Origin: DRVV01 sp038868255
GTDB lineage: Archaea; Thermoproteota; Bathyarchaeia; Bathyarchaeales; Bathycorpusculaceae
Length of the DNA stretch: 49,105 nt
NCBI GenBank assembly: GCA_038868255.1
Contig: JAWCTJ010000004.1
Coordinates: 1 to 49,105, forward strand
Direction of reading: 5' to 3'
In this document: piece after piece, positions 18,012 to 25,917 of the stretch
Layout of the letters: each line of letters opens with the position of its first letter
Position numbering within the stretch: the first letter of the stretch is position 1
Translations under genes and position numbers: made by a program
The notes under the pieces: generated by a model
The model's database searches: none
Told to the model about the DNA's origin: nothing
Seen by the model: the letters and a program-made list of their open reading frames with translations, nothing else

Positions 18012-18365
18012 TCAGATTTTGGACTGCAGAAGCAGTATAGCCTTAGCCAAGTCTCCTTCACATTCTTCAAGAGCCTTCCTTGCCTCTTCTAGGCTTTTTC
18101 CGGTTTGGTCTGCAACTAGCTTAACATCCTCCTCAAGTATTGTGGGTTTGCGTTTCGTTGCTTTTTCAGTAATTTTGCCCCCTGCCACTTGAAACATTTT
18201 TGTGCCTTGGAAATCTAAAACTGAAACCTCTGGCCCTTCGATGGTTATTTCCTTATCGCTTGTCTTGATTATTACTTGTTCGACATCTAAGAGTGGCTCC
18301 ATGCTTAAGCCCATGCGCTGCATCATGCGCCTGGCTTCCCTTGGACTTATACGCCTACGCATCAT
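18012..18365 (-). CDS. nac: archaeal nascent polypeptide-associated complex protein
   Basis: The 117-aa protein is archaeal NAC, a homodimer that binds the ribosome exit and contacts emerging chains. Basic N-terminus RRRISPREARRMMQRMG, NAC barrel with VEQVIIKTSDKEI...FQVAGG at residues 27-63, and a C-terminal UBA domain (EDVKLVADQTGKS...CEGDLAKAI) at residues 79-113. Length and order are exact for archaeal NAC. Two methionines start it (18365/18362). It sits between the PUA protein and the PfkB gene with short gaps, as part of a translation-linked run. Confidence 0.95.
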   Translation of the reverse strand: MMRRRISPREARRMMQRMGLSMEPLLDVEQVIIKTSDKEITIEGPEVSVLDFQGTKMFQVAGGKITEKATKRKPTILEEDVKLVADQTGKSLEEARKALEECEGDLAKAILLLQSKI

Positions 18366-18390
18366 TTTCCAATTCTCCTAAATTATAGCA

Positions 18391-18930
18391 TCAACTTGTC
18401 ATACTTAACTCCTTCAATATTCCCCGTCTAACTTTAACAGCAACCCCGCATTTGAAGATCATCATCTCCTCACCTGAGAGCATAGCCTTGCCAACTGCTA
18501 GGACCTCACCTTCATCATTAACCACTATAACCTCGTCTTTCGGGCGAATTTCACTGTCAGCCTTTAAAATGTTGGTTGCAAATACATCATTACCCTCTGC
18601 GATAAACTTTGAAGCGTCATCCTTGACTGTAACTATACATCGCGCCGGAGCATGACTCGCGATAATCCTTTTAGCTCCATCAATACTTAGGGAGAACAAC
18701 CCGTCCGTGGGTCGAAGCGTGGCAAGCCTTTTCCCATCTAGGTAAATGAAACGGATCCTCTTGGTGCGCTTAGAATAAACAATCTCAACATTTTCCGGGA
18801 AAAGTTTCTCTCCGACGCCCTTGCCGAACTGGTAGTCTGCAATCTTCCGAATTTTCACCAGCACGTCCTTCAAATCAGCATCCCTGTCAAATTTTTGAGT
18901 TTCGACAACTATAAACCTAACTTGGAACAT
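18391..18930 (-). CDS. PUA-domain RNA-binding protein related to the archaeosine TGT C-terminus
   Basis: The 179-aa protein has two parts: an N-terminal domain with DYQFGKGVGEKLFPE and TLRPTDGLFSLSIDGAKRII, resembling the C1/C2 domains of archaeal tRNA-guanine transglycosylase and ArcS, and a PUA domain from about residue 100 (VFATNILKADSEIRPKDEVIVVN, VAVKVRRGILKEL). No catalytic TGT domain is present. It probably binds tRNA or rRNA; function unproved. Its ATG at 18930 is only 25 bases from the divergent MBF1 start at 18956, so both promoters must overlap or lie in each other's coding sequence. aNAC follows after 25 bases. Confidence 0.8.
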   Translation of the reverse strand: MFQVRFIVVETQKFDRDADLKDVLVKIRKIADYQFGKGVGEKLFPENVEIVYSKRTKRIRFIYLDGKRLATLRPTDGLFSLSIDGAKRIIASHAPARCIVTVKDDASKFIAEGNDVFATNILKADSEIRPKDEVIVVNDEGEVLAVGKAMLSGEEMMIFKCGVAVKVRRGILKELSMTS

Positions 18931-18955
18931 TAAAGATTAAAGGAGCGCCATAAAA

Positions 18956-19492
18956 TTGCGTTGCGAAGTTTGCGGTAGAAACATACATGGCAAACCGTTC
19001 CATGTGCTTATCGAAGGGGCAAAACTGCTTGTATGCGGTGAATGCTCCAAACACGGTACACCAGTGTCGACGACTTCCAGCAAGACTCCTGAAGATACAA
19101 AAATCAAGTTAAAGACTTCTGCTGAAAAAGTGAAGCTGGCTAAGGGTTCTCCCCAAAGGCCTGAGAAGCTTGAAATCAACATGGAGCTTGTGGATGATTT
19201 TGCCCATAAAATAAAACAAGCTAGGGAAAAACTGGGACTTACACATGAGGAGCTTGGTAAAAGGATAAACGAGAAGGTCTCAGTCCTTAAGAAGATAGAA
19301 GCTGGTAAAATGGTTCCGGATGATAGGCTTGTGGCAAAATTGGAGCATATGCTCAGGATCAAGCTTATGGGCCCAGTGAATGATGGTGTTCCCAAGATGG
19401 TGACCCCCAAACAGCCAACTCGAGGTCTCATGTTAAGTGATCTGATACAACTAAATGGGAAAGACCGTGAGGAGATGGAGGAGGAGAACTGA
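18956..19492 (+). CDS. mbf1: multiprotein-bridging factor 1 (MBF1)
   Basis: The 178-aa protein has an N-terminal zinc ribbon (C3, C6, C27, C30: RCEVC...VCGEC), a flexible charged linker, and a cro/C1-type helix-turn-helix near residues 83-140 (HKIKQAREKLGLTHEELGKRIN...KIEAGKMVPDD). This is the archaeal MBF1 layout; archaeal MBF1 has been linked to the small ribosomal subunit and translation more than to transcription. The start is TTG 18956 with GGAG about 11 bases upstream. hflX overlaps or follows closely, as in many archaea. Confidence 0.93.
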   Translation: MRCEVCGRNIHGKPFHVLIEGAKLLVCGECSKHGTPVSTTSSKTPEDTKIKLKTSAEKVKLAKGSPQRPEKLEINMELVDDFAHKIKQAREKLGLTHEELGKRINEKVSVLKKIEAGKMVPDDRLVAKLEHMLRIKLMGPVNDGVPKMVTPKQPTRGLMLSDLIQLNGKDREEMEEEN

Positions 19493-19512
19493 CAAAAGCC
19501 ATCATTGTACAA

Positions 19513-20760
19513 GTGCGTAGACATTTTGAACAATCCACCTTGGAAGAGCTGAAAAGTCTTGCTGAGTCAGCGGGCTACACCGTTGTAGGCAAAATAGAGC
19601 AGATAAGATCGCCTGATCCCCGATACCAGGTGGGTTATGGAAAACTTCAGGAGCTTGCAAAGCTTGTGAGGGAAACAGGAGCCCAAAAAATAATTTTCGA
19701 TAATCCGCTGAAACCGGTCCAAGCATATAACATAGCTAAGGAAGCAGGCGTGGAGGCCATAGACCGTTTCCAGTTGATTCTGGAAATATTCGCACGGAGG
19801 GCCTCAACTACGGAGGCTAAGCTTCAAATTCAGTTGGCGAGGCTGAGGTATGAACTTGCACGCGCAAAGGAAAGAGTTAGACTTGCAAAAATGGGTGAAC
19901 AGCCAGGCTTCATGGGCCTAGGCGCCTATGAGGTTGACGTGTATTATGAAACTGTTAAAAGGCAGATAAGAACGATAGTTGAGAAACTCAGAAGAATCCG
20001 GAGAAAACGCCTCATACACCGTGAAAGAAGGGTTGAGCTGGGTTTTCCAACGATTTCCCTAGCTGGGTACACGAATGCTGGTAAAAGCTCACTTTTCACG
20101 GCACTTACGGAGGAGGAGGTACCCGTCGATGACGCCTTGTTTACCACATTATCCACAACAACCAGGTTGGTGAAATTTTCTAGAAAGAGATTCCTCCTAA
20201 CCGACACTGTGGGGTTTATACATCGCTTACCCATAACTCTGATTGAAGCATTCAGGTCGACGCTTGAGGAAACAATATACTCAGACTTAATACTTTTAGT
20301 GGTGGACATAAGTGAATCATTAAACGTTGTGGAAAGGAAGCTTTCAGTATGTCTTGAAACTTTAGACCGCATAAACGCATCATGTGTACCCATGATTACG
20401 GCGCTGAATAAGATCGACCTCATATCCGAAGAGGAGCTTCAGGGGAAAATTGAGAAGCTTAAGGACAAAGCTCCAAATCCGGTTCCCGTTTCTGCACTAT
20501 ACGGAACAAATATTGATGGATTGAAGGAGGAGCTAAGCCGTATGCTGAAAAATACCGTGCAAGTGTCATTTACGATGCCTGTAACGAGCGAAACTATGTC
20601 TTTCATATCTTGGCTCTACAACCGTGCCGAAGTTCATCAAGTGAATTATGATGGCGACGTTGCCCATGTATCCTTTGAAGCTGTCCCATGGTTTGCTGAA
20701 AAGATAAAAAACCGCGTTGAGGAGATGGGAGGCAAAATTGAAAGCTACAAACAACCCTAA
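19513..20760 (+). CDS. hflX: HflX-family ribosome-associated GTPase
   Basis: HflX binds the large ribosomal subunit and in bacteria splits stalled ribosomes. The N-terminal glycine-rich HflX domain (SPDPRYQVGYGKLQEL) and long helices (residues ~100-170) precede the G domain: G1 GYTNAGKSS at 185-193, G3 DTVGF at 231-235, G4 NKID at 299-302, and a C-terminal domain to residue 415. The GTG at 19513 lacks a ribosome-binding site. An in-frame CTG at 19489, overlapping the mbf1 stop as CTGA with GGAGGAG just upstream, would add the strand TKAIIVQV that HflX proteins normally have first. The true start may be there. Confidence 0.93.
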   Translation: MRRHFEQSTLEELKSLAESAGYTVVGKIEQIRSPDPRYQVGYGKLQELAKLVRETGAQKIIFDNPLKPVQAYNIAKEAGVEAIDRFQLILEIFARRASTTEAKLQIQLARLRYELARAKERVRLAKMGEQPGFMGLGAYEVDVYYETVKRQIRTIVEKLRRIRRKRLIHRERRVELGFPTISLAGYTNAGKSSLFTALTEEEVPVDDALFTTLSTTTRLVKFSRKRFLLTDTVGFIHRLPITLIEAFRSTLEETIYSDLILLVVDISESLNVVERKLSVCLETLDRINASCVPMITALNKIDLISEEELQGKIEKLKDKAPNPVPVSALYGTNIDGLKEELSRMLKNTVQVSFTMPVTSETMSFISWLYNRAEVHQVNYDGDVAHVSFEAVPWFAEKIKNRVEEMGGKIESYKQP

Positions 20761-21310
20761 TGGAAGCTTTCTGAAAGTGTTTGTTCTAAGATGGGGGCAC
20801 AGGCCTAAAAGGGATCTGAGGTTGACAACGCATGTGGCGCTAACTGCCCGAGCCCTAGGCGCCTCAGGGTTTATACTCTCAGACATAAGGGATGAAAAAG
20901 TGAGGGATTCCGTTGAGAAAGTCGTTAGAAACTGGGGAGGCCCCTTCTTTTTTGAAATGGGCGTTCCATGGTGGAAGGCGGTAAAAGAATGGAGGGAAAG
21001 GGGTGGAATAGTCATACACTTGACCGCCTACGGCGAAAACATTGAATCAAGCGATGTACTGCAGCGTATAAAGTCCACGGGAAAGAACGTGCTTATTCTT
21101 GTTGGAAGCCAGAAAGTCCCTGGGAAATTCTTCTCCGAAGCAGTATCAGACTTTAACGTGGCGATAGGAAACCAGCCGCACTCTGAATGCGCAAGCCTCG
21201 CAGTTTTTTTGGATAGGTTCTTCGAGGGCAAGGAGCTGACGAAAAGCTTCGAGAACGCGAAGTTCGTAATTGTACCGCAGACAAGAGGTAAGAAGGTGAT
21301 CAGAACTTAA
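20738..21310 (+). CDS. trm56: tRNA (cytidine-56-2'-O)-methyltransferase
   Basis: This archaeal SPOUT-class enzyme methylates the ribose of C56 in the T-loop of tRNAs. The family opening VLRWGHRPKRDLRLTTHVALTARALGA is nearly diagnostic (seen as FVLRWGHRPKRD then TTHVALTARA). The knot region includes LILVGSQKVPGKFF and NVAIGNQPHSECASLAVFLDR, which bind SAM. The frame opens at a TTG at 20717, but a second TTG at 20738 has GGGAGG 5 bases upstream and gives a 190-aa product of usual size, so I prefer it. It overlaps the end of hflX by 23 bases. Confidence 0.93.
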   Translation: MKATNNPNGSFLKVFVLRWGHRPKRDLRLTTHVALTARALGASGFILSDIRDEKVRDSVEKVVRNWGGPFFFEMGVPWWKAVKEWRERGGIVIHLTAYGENIESSDVLQRIKSTGKNVLILVGSQKVPGKFFSEAVSDFNVAIGNQPHSECASLAVFLDRFFEGKELTKSFENAKFVIVPQTRGKKVIRT

Positions 21311-21381
21311 ACATCGCTATTGAAAAGAGATTTAAGTCCATATAGCTATTAAATTTAATAAAGAAAGCAAAAAGGGGTAAC

Positions 21382-21891
21382 ATGCTCTCCACAAACAACG
21401 ACATATTACTGAAAGTCGCTGAATCCATAGGTGAGGAAGAAGCCGTGAAGCTAATTGAGATGCTAAAGAACTCAGATGAAATCACCGATGATGAACTTGC
21501 AAACAAAACAGGCATTAAACTGAATAATGTACGTAAGATTCTCTACAAGCTTTATGATCACTCGCTTGTAAGCCTTAGGAGAACTAGGGACCCCAAGACA
21601 GGCTGGTTCATATTCCACTGGAAGCTACAGCCTGACCAGCTTGAAGGCTTCATTCTAAGCCAAAAACGAAGGGTCATAGAAAAACTCACAATTCGACTGG
21701 AATACGAGAAAAGCCACGACTTCTATTATTGCAATACGCCTGGCTGCCGAAGAATAACCTTTGAGGAAGCTGTGGAACATGTTTTCCGCTGCCCCGTCTG
21801 CAACAAACCCCTAACACACTACAATAATGAGAAAATGATCCAAGTGTTGTCAAAGAAGATCGAACAGTTAAGGAAGGAGCTGGGTGAGTGA
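21382..21891 (+). CDS. tfe: transcription initiation factor E alpha subunit (TFE)
   Basis: TFE helps RNA polymerase open promoters alongside TBP and TFB. The 169-aa protein has the N-terminal extended winged helix (KVAESIGEEEAVKLIEML ... NNVRKILYKLYDHSL, residues 10-90) and a C-terminal zinc ribbon with C117, C122, C137 and C140 (YCNTPGC ... RCPVC). Start ATG 21382 has GGGGTAAC directly upstream. AT-rich DNA (TATTAAATTTAATAAAG) before it probably holds the promoter, since about 70 bases separate it from trm56. The HD gene overlaps its end by 8 bases. Confidence 0.96.
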   Translation: MLSTNNDILLKVAESIGEEEAVKLIEMLKNSDEITDDELANKTGIKLNNVRKILYKLYDHSLVSLRRTRDPKTGWFIFHWKLQPDQLEGFILSQKRRVIEKLTIRLEYEKSHDFYYCNTPGCRRITFEEAVEHVFRCPVCNKPLTHYNNEKMIQVLSKKIEQLRKELGE

Positions 21892-22411
21892 AAGGCTTCC
21901 AACGAAAGAGCAGGCACTGCAACTTTTACGTGAGGTAGGTTGTCAAGATAATGTCATAAAGCACTGTGAAGCCGTAACGGAGCTAGCACTCGAAATTGCA
22001 AAAAACTGTAAAGGAAAAGGATTAGACGTGAACATGCAGCTTGTTGAGGTAGGGGCTCTTCTCCATGACATTGGAAGAGCAAAAACTCACAGCGTACACC
22101 ACGCCATTGAAGGCGCACAGATAGCGAAATCGCTGGGGCTTCCCTTGCCAATTGTGTCCATAATTAAAAGGCATGTAGGCGGGGGAATCACGCCTGAAGA
22201 GGCGGAAAAACTCGGATGGCCCAAAGGCGATTATACGCCAAAAACCCTTGAGGAGAAAATAGTTGCCTATGCAGATAAGCTCATAGAAGGCTCCAAAAGA
22301 GTGCCCATAGAGGTAACCCTGGAAAGGTTCTCAAAGGAACTTCCGCTCGAAGCCGTTGAGAGGGTGAAAAAACTTCACGAGGAAATCACTAGAATAATCG
22401 GAGACTGCTAA
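21884..22411 (+). CDS. HD-domain phosphohydrolase (TIGR00295-like)
   Basis: The 175-aa single-domain protein has the HD metal motif: H27 (IKHCEAV), then GALLHDIGRAKTHSVHHAIEGAQI with H61-D62 and further histidines, and IVAYADKLIEG supplying the last aspartate. It matches the archaeal TIGR00295 group. HD proteins hydrolyse phosphoester bonds of nucleotides or RNA; the exact substrate is unknown. It starts at GTG 21884 inside the end of tfe with GGAGCTGG upstream, and its TAA overlaps the next ATG (TAATG). Its repeated company with tfe in archaea suggests an information-processing role, but this is inference. Confidence 0.85.
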   Translation: MSERLPTKEQALQLLREVGCQDNVIKHCEAVTELALEIAKNCKGKGLDVNMQLVEVGALLHDIGRAKTHSVHHAIEGAQIAKSLGLPLPIVSIIKRHVGGGITPEEAEKLGWPKGDYTPKTLEEKIVAYADKLIEGSKRVPIEVTLERFSKELPLEAVERVKKLHEEITRIIGDC

Positions 22412-23157
22412 TGCCCACGCTAACTTTACTATTAAAAATCCACCATAACGGACAGTTGAAATTTGTCGAAGACCAGCTTAAAAAAGCACTTAAAGGATTA
22501 AGGATCGAAATAGAAAATGTGGAAGTTACACAGCGAAGCTGGATTAAAGTTGAATTTTCCGGGGAAGATGAAAAAGCAGCTTTAAACTGCTTGGGAAACG
22601 AAATTGGATTCTGTGCGGAAACACCGAGGAAGTATCTCACGACAAAAGCATACATTACCGATCTTGATAAGGATGAGCTTATTGTGGACCCGGGAATAAT
22701 TCTGCCTGAAAACATAAGGGCAACAATAACCCTACAGCAATTGCAAGCCCAGCTTGCAGACGGAAGAAAGATAACCATACAAAAAATCGCTGAACTTTTC
22801 GGCTTATGTAAGATGTTACCTCTAATTATAAAAATAGCCGTTGTCCATGAAAATGAGGTGCAAGCTTTTTTAGCGGAAAAACAACTAAACCTATACACAC
22901 AATGGACAAAACATCTACTTCAGAAACTAATTGTGCTGGGAGCAACATTAAGCGAAGTTAAAGATGCCTTAAAACTGGCGAAATGCCAAAGCGACATAGT
23001 TGCCGTAGAATCCCTAGGACTCTTTGAGCATGCAATAACCTGCAAGTTGGGAACAGATGCAGCTGGCCTGATGCCTAAAATAGGAAAAAGGTTAAGAACT
23101 GCGAATCTCACAATTTTTAATCCTGAAAAGGTAATCAAGTTTTTAGGTTCAATTTGA
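22411..23157 (+). CDS. DUF2110-like archaeal protein
   Basis: The 248-aa soluble protein is probably a member of the archaeal DUF2110 family, which often follows tfe. The first part (PTLTLLLKIHHNG ... EVTQRSWIKVEFSG) looks like an alpha-beta domain; the middle IVDPGIILPE and LQAQLADGRKITIQKIAELFGL resembles a small nucleic-acid-binding module; the end (GLMPKIGKRL) is hydrophobic with basic residues. No catalytic motif is recognised. It overlaps the HD gene stop by one base and is the last gene of the plus-strand run, facing the tRNA-Val gene. Function unknown. Confidence 0.72.
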   Translation: MPTLTLLLKIHHNGQLKFVEDQLKKALKGLRIEIENVEVTQRSWIKVEFSGEDEKAALNCLGNEIGFCAETPRKYLTTKAYITDLDKDELIVDPGIILPENIRATITLQQLQAQLADGRKITIQKIAELFGLCKMLPLIIKIAVVHENEVQAFLAEKQLNLYTQWTKHLLQKLIVLGATLSEVKDALKLAKCQSDIVAVESLGLFEHAITCKLGTDAAGLMPKIGKRLRTANLTIFNPEKVIKFLGSI

Positions 23158-23211
23158 AACGGTGCTTCACTCAAGCAAGTAAGTAAAATGCGCATTGTAG
23201 CAAAACTTTGA

Positions 23212-23315
23212 TGGTGGGCCGGGCCGGAGTTGAACCGGCGACCTCAGCCTCGTAAGGGCTGCTTTAGGTTCACGTGGTTTAAGGTGGATGTCCTAACCAG
23301 CTAGACGACCGGCCC
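23212..23315 (-). tRNA. tRNA-Val(UAC) with intron, CCA encoded
   Basis: Exons are 23290-23315 and 23212-23262. Acceptor GGGCCGG pairs perfectly with CCGGCCC; the D arm is GTCT/GGAC with loop AGCTGGTTA; the anticodon arm is CAGCC-CTTACGA-GGCTG, giving anticodon UAC (valine); variable AGGTC; T arm GCCGG-TTCAACT-CCGGC; discriminator A and encoded CCA. Between C25 and G26 lie 27 extra bases, removed as an intron (see separate entry). Without the intron the cloverleaf is complete and canonical. Confidence 0.95.
23263..23289 (-). other. 27-nt non-canonical tRNA intron at position 25/26
   Basis: The insert between C25 and G26 fits a bulge-helix-bulge motif: exon TAGG pairs with intron CCTA as the 4-bp central helix, the flanking 3-base bulges are ACA (cut after AC) and AAG (cut after AA), and an inner helix TCCAC/GTGAA has one mismatch. 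The exon-side outer helix GCTG/CAGC forms with two unpaired bases. Positions 25/26 are a known but uncommon archaeal intron site. Confidence 0.85.
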
Positions 23316-23477
23316 AGTTAGTCATTATTGATTTTTCCATGAGGTTTATTACAACTTTGCTCTTAAGTTAAGCTTTTTGTTAAAATTGTTTAATGTCTTA
23401 GCGAAGTTAGCCAATGTTAAAGGACTTATGTTTGTTAGCATAGGGTTGCTTTGCCCTCATTTCAGATGGGCAGTTTT

Positions 23478-24482
23478 TCATTCTTTGGTCTCTTTAAAAA
23501 GTTCTTGTGAAATTATTCTTTCGAGCAGGTCTACGGGGTTTTCTAGTTCCATCAGTTTTTCTTTCACATCATATCGTTTTCCAATTGTAGTTTTCGCTAA
23601 ATCCAGCACCTTGGATGCGCGTACAATGTATAATGGGAATCCCTTTTCTGATAGGTATCTATTTACATAGGTTTCTCCAAAATCCGATATTACAATGCTT
23701 GGGATACCTTGTAAGGCAGCTTCCCTGGCTATGGTTCCTCCTGCGCTCACCACAAGATCGGCGTCACAGACCAGACTTGCAACGTCAATGAATTCTTCAG
23801 GGATATTCAGAACGTTTTCTCCATTACTTTGGCGGCTGTATCGTGTAATAAATAGGACATTTCCAATTTTAGCAAGCTTTTTCGCAATTTTTTCAGTGAC
23901 ATCAACTTTTCCGGAGGCATAAGAAGCTCTTATCTCCAGCTGCCTAACAATAATAAGGGGTTTTTTGAATTCAAAATTCTTGGATTTATTTATATCTTTT
24001 ATCCATGCGACTTCATCTACGCCTTTGAATTGGAAGATTTTTGGCCTGCCGAAGCGTGCGAAGAAGCTTTTTGGAATAGCCTCTGAAACTACAAGTGCCT
24101 CTGCTAATGGTATAGTCAACTTATTAACAGCTGTTGCATGAGGTGTATCCGCTGTTAAGATTATTGGAATGTTTAGCCCGAAAGCGACGCGACAGAGCTC
24201 TACAGACTGATGGGAGATAGCGAGATCTGGAGGGCTATCATTAATAAGCTCAGCTAATTTAAGCACGCGCTTTGCGCTTTTCCTCAATCTGGTATAAAGT
24301 GATGTTGGATCATACTCCCCGACAGGAATTAACTTCTCTTTTAGCAATTCCGCCAAGGCTAAAGTGTCTGGGTGATTCCTTGTGGTTAATAGTACTTCAT
24401 ACCCAAGGCTTCTAAGCCTTTTCGCTATGGCAACACCGTAGCGTACATGCTTACCTGTGCAAGCGTCATACCAAACTTTCAT
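23478..24482 (-). CDS. DUF354-family GT-B-like protein
   Basis: The 334-aa protein resembles DUF354, a GT-B fold group related to UDP-GlcNAc 2-epimerases and MurG-like transferases. Visible: MKVWYDACTGKHVRYG at the start with VLLTTRNHPDT, a middle PLIIVRQLEIRASY, and SAGGTIAREAALQGIPSIVI at residues ~243-265, which matches the nucleotide-sugar-binding GGGT-x-x-E-A loop. No membrane segment. It is next to a nucleotide-sugar N-acetyltransferase (stop and start 3 bases apart), so a role in making or transferring acetamido sugars for surface glycans is likely, but the reaction is not known. Confidence 0.75.
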   Translation of the reverse strand: MKVWYDACTGKHVRYGVAIAKRLRSLGYEVLLTTRNHPDTLALAELLKEKLIPVGEYDPTSLYTRLRKSAKRVLKLAELINDSPPDLAISHQSVELCRVAFGLNIPIILTADTPHATAVNKLTIPLAEALVVSEAIPKSFFARFGRPKIFQFKGVDEVAWIKDINKSKNFEFKKPLIIVRQLEIRASYASGKVDVTEKIAKKLAKIGNVLFITRYSRQSNGENVLNIPEEFIDVASLVCDADLVVSAGGTIAREAALQGIPSIVISDFGETYVNRYLSEKGFPLYIVRASKVLDLAKTTIGKRYDVKEKLMELENPVDLLERIISQELFKETKE

Positions 24483-24485
24483 AAG

Positions 24486-24989
24486 TCACTCCTGCTGTTT
24501 AATAGTATATGCTTTCTTTTTACACTCGTACTCGTCTCTGCTCATGAAGGGTTTTGCAGGCGCCCCTTTAACAACAGTGAATGAAGGGACATTCTTCGTA
24601 ACGACACTTCCAGCAGCTACTACGGCACCCTCTTCAACCGTTACATTTGGAAGTATGATACTCCCTCCACCTATTACGGCGTTATCCTGTATAATTGGTG
24701 GCGTTAATCGCTCGCTTTGCGGAAATTTATCATTTAATATCGTACATTTTGGACCTATGAACACTCTTTCGCCTATTTTACATCCATTGGATATTGTTAC
24801 ATGTGCTTGTATGTTGCATTTTCTGCCTATAATGACTTCTTTACCTATATCGCAGAAGCTTCCTATACGGGTTTCATCGCCTATTTTCGTGTTATCGCCT
24901 ATAACCACATAATTCCAAATAGTCACATCTTTACCTAACTGGACGTTTTCACCTATTATTACACCCTTGCCAACTTTCGTCGTCTGCAT
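24486..24989 (-). CDS. left-handed beta-helix N-acetyltransferase (WbpD-like)
   Basis: The 167-aa protein is built of hexapeptide repeats (IGENVQLG, IGDNTKIG, IGSFCDIG, IGRKCNIQ, IGERVFIG), ending in GAPAKP, the typical close of the hexapeptide family. The order and TILNDKFPQS loop resemble WbpD/WlbB enzymes, which acetylate a 3-amino group of UDP-GlcNAcA derivatives. Such trimers bind acetyl-CoA between helices. It is upstream of the DUF354 gene on the same strand, and a nucleotide-sugar dehydrogenase lies divergently beside it, as expected for a diacetamido-uronic acid route. Confidence 0.85.
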   Translation of the reverse strand: MQTTKVGKGVIIGENVQLGKDVTIWNYVVIGDNTKIGDETRIGSFCDIGKEVIIGRKCNIQAHVTISNGCKIGERVFIGPKCTILNDKFPQSERLTPPIIQDNAVIGGGSIILPNVTVEEGAVVAAGSVVTKNVPSFTVVKGAPAKPFMSRDEYECKKKAYTIKQQE

Positions 24990-25086
24990 GATTGAATTCC
25001 CCTTGTCCTAAGGTATGGCTGTGAAGCTTAAATAGTTTGACTACTTTTAAGTTGTTTCAACCAGAAATATACGGGCTGATTTAAAA

Positions 25087-25917
25087 ATGGTTAAGGATAA
25101 AGTTTTGGTTATCGGATTAGGAGAGGTAGGCCGACCCATTTTCGAACTTCTAAAAGAAAGCGAAAAGTTCGAAGTGTATGGTTATGATCTAGATCCAAGT
25201 AAAATGCGCGAGATCGGGCAATCCTCTGCATTGCCCGGTGAGATCGATGTTATGCACATTTGCATTCCCTGCTCTGACAAAGATGAGTTTGTAAACAACG
25301 TTGTTAGTTGCGTGGAACGATTTAAGCCAAAGTTGGTAATAATCAACAGCACTATTGCACCTGGCACTACAATGACTGTTTATAAGAGGGTTAATGGTAG
25401 CTGTCTCGTGGCGCATTCACCTGTTCGGGGTGTACATAAAAGCCTAGAACATATGAAGTGGGAGTTAAAGCGTTGGACAAAGTATATTGGCGGCGTCAGT
25501 GCAGAATCGGCTGAGGCGGCGAGGAAGCATTTTGAAAAGTTAGGTTTGAAAACTAAGGTTTTAAAAGGCTGTTTGGAAACGGAATTAGCTAAACTTTTTG
25601 AGACCACCTATAGGGCTTGGATGATTGCATGTTTCCAAGAAATGCATAGAATTAGTAGACATTTTGGAGCAGAGTTTGAAGATGTTGTAGATTTTATTGA
25701 GGATACGCACCGTGTTAGACTTGACAGACCAATAATGTTTCCAGGTGTCATTGGGGGTCATTGCTTAATACCAAACGTAGAATTACTTCTAAGAAACTAC
25801 GAATCAGATTTTTTGAAACTAATATTGAAGTCTAATGAAAAGCGAAAAGAGGAGATTAAGGATGAATTTGTTCGATGTGAAGTTGAACAGATCAAGAAAA
25901 GATTGGAGAAAGAATAA
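25087..25917 (+). CDS. short UDP-glucose/GDP-mannose dehydrogenase-family protein
   Basis: The 276-aa protein has the N-terminal NAD domain (VLVIGLGEVGRPIFELL), the central helical domain (ETELAKLFETTYRAWMIA ... RISRHFGAEFEDVVDFI), and GVIGGHCLIPN with the catalytic cysteine at C226. Family enzymes oxidise UDP-sugars to uronic acids in two steps and are usually ~420-450 aa; here the whole C-terminal sugar-nucleotide-binding domain is absent, and the usual E-N-T-Y-R-A reads E-T-T-Y-R-A. It may be a specialised short form or need a partner. It stands alone on the plus strand after the divergent acetyltransferase, with an ATG at 25087. Confidence 0.78.
   Translation: MVKDKVLVIGLGEVGRPIFELLKESEKFEVYGYDLDPSKMREIGQSSALPGEIDVMHICIPCSDKDEFVNNVVSCVERFKPKLVIINSTIAPGTTMTVYKRVNGSCLVAHSPVRGVHKSLEHMKWELKRWTKYIGGVSAESAEAARKHFEKLGLKTKVLKGCLETELAKLFETTYRAWMIACFQEMHRISRHFGAEFEDVVDFIEDTHRVRLDRPIMFPGVIGGHCLIPNVELLLRNYESDFLKLILKSNEKRKEEIKDEFVRCEVEQIKKRLEKE

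Noticed and set aside
18937..19533. Long serine-rich minus-strand frame opposite mbf1
   Set aside because: It is the antisense shadow of mbf1, whose zinc ribbon and HTH are clear; the frame is low complexity and has no family features.
23263..23289. The CACGTG within the tRNA insert as a protein-binding palindrome
   Set aside because: It lies inside the tRNA intron and is explained by the intron hairpin.
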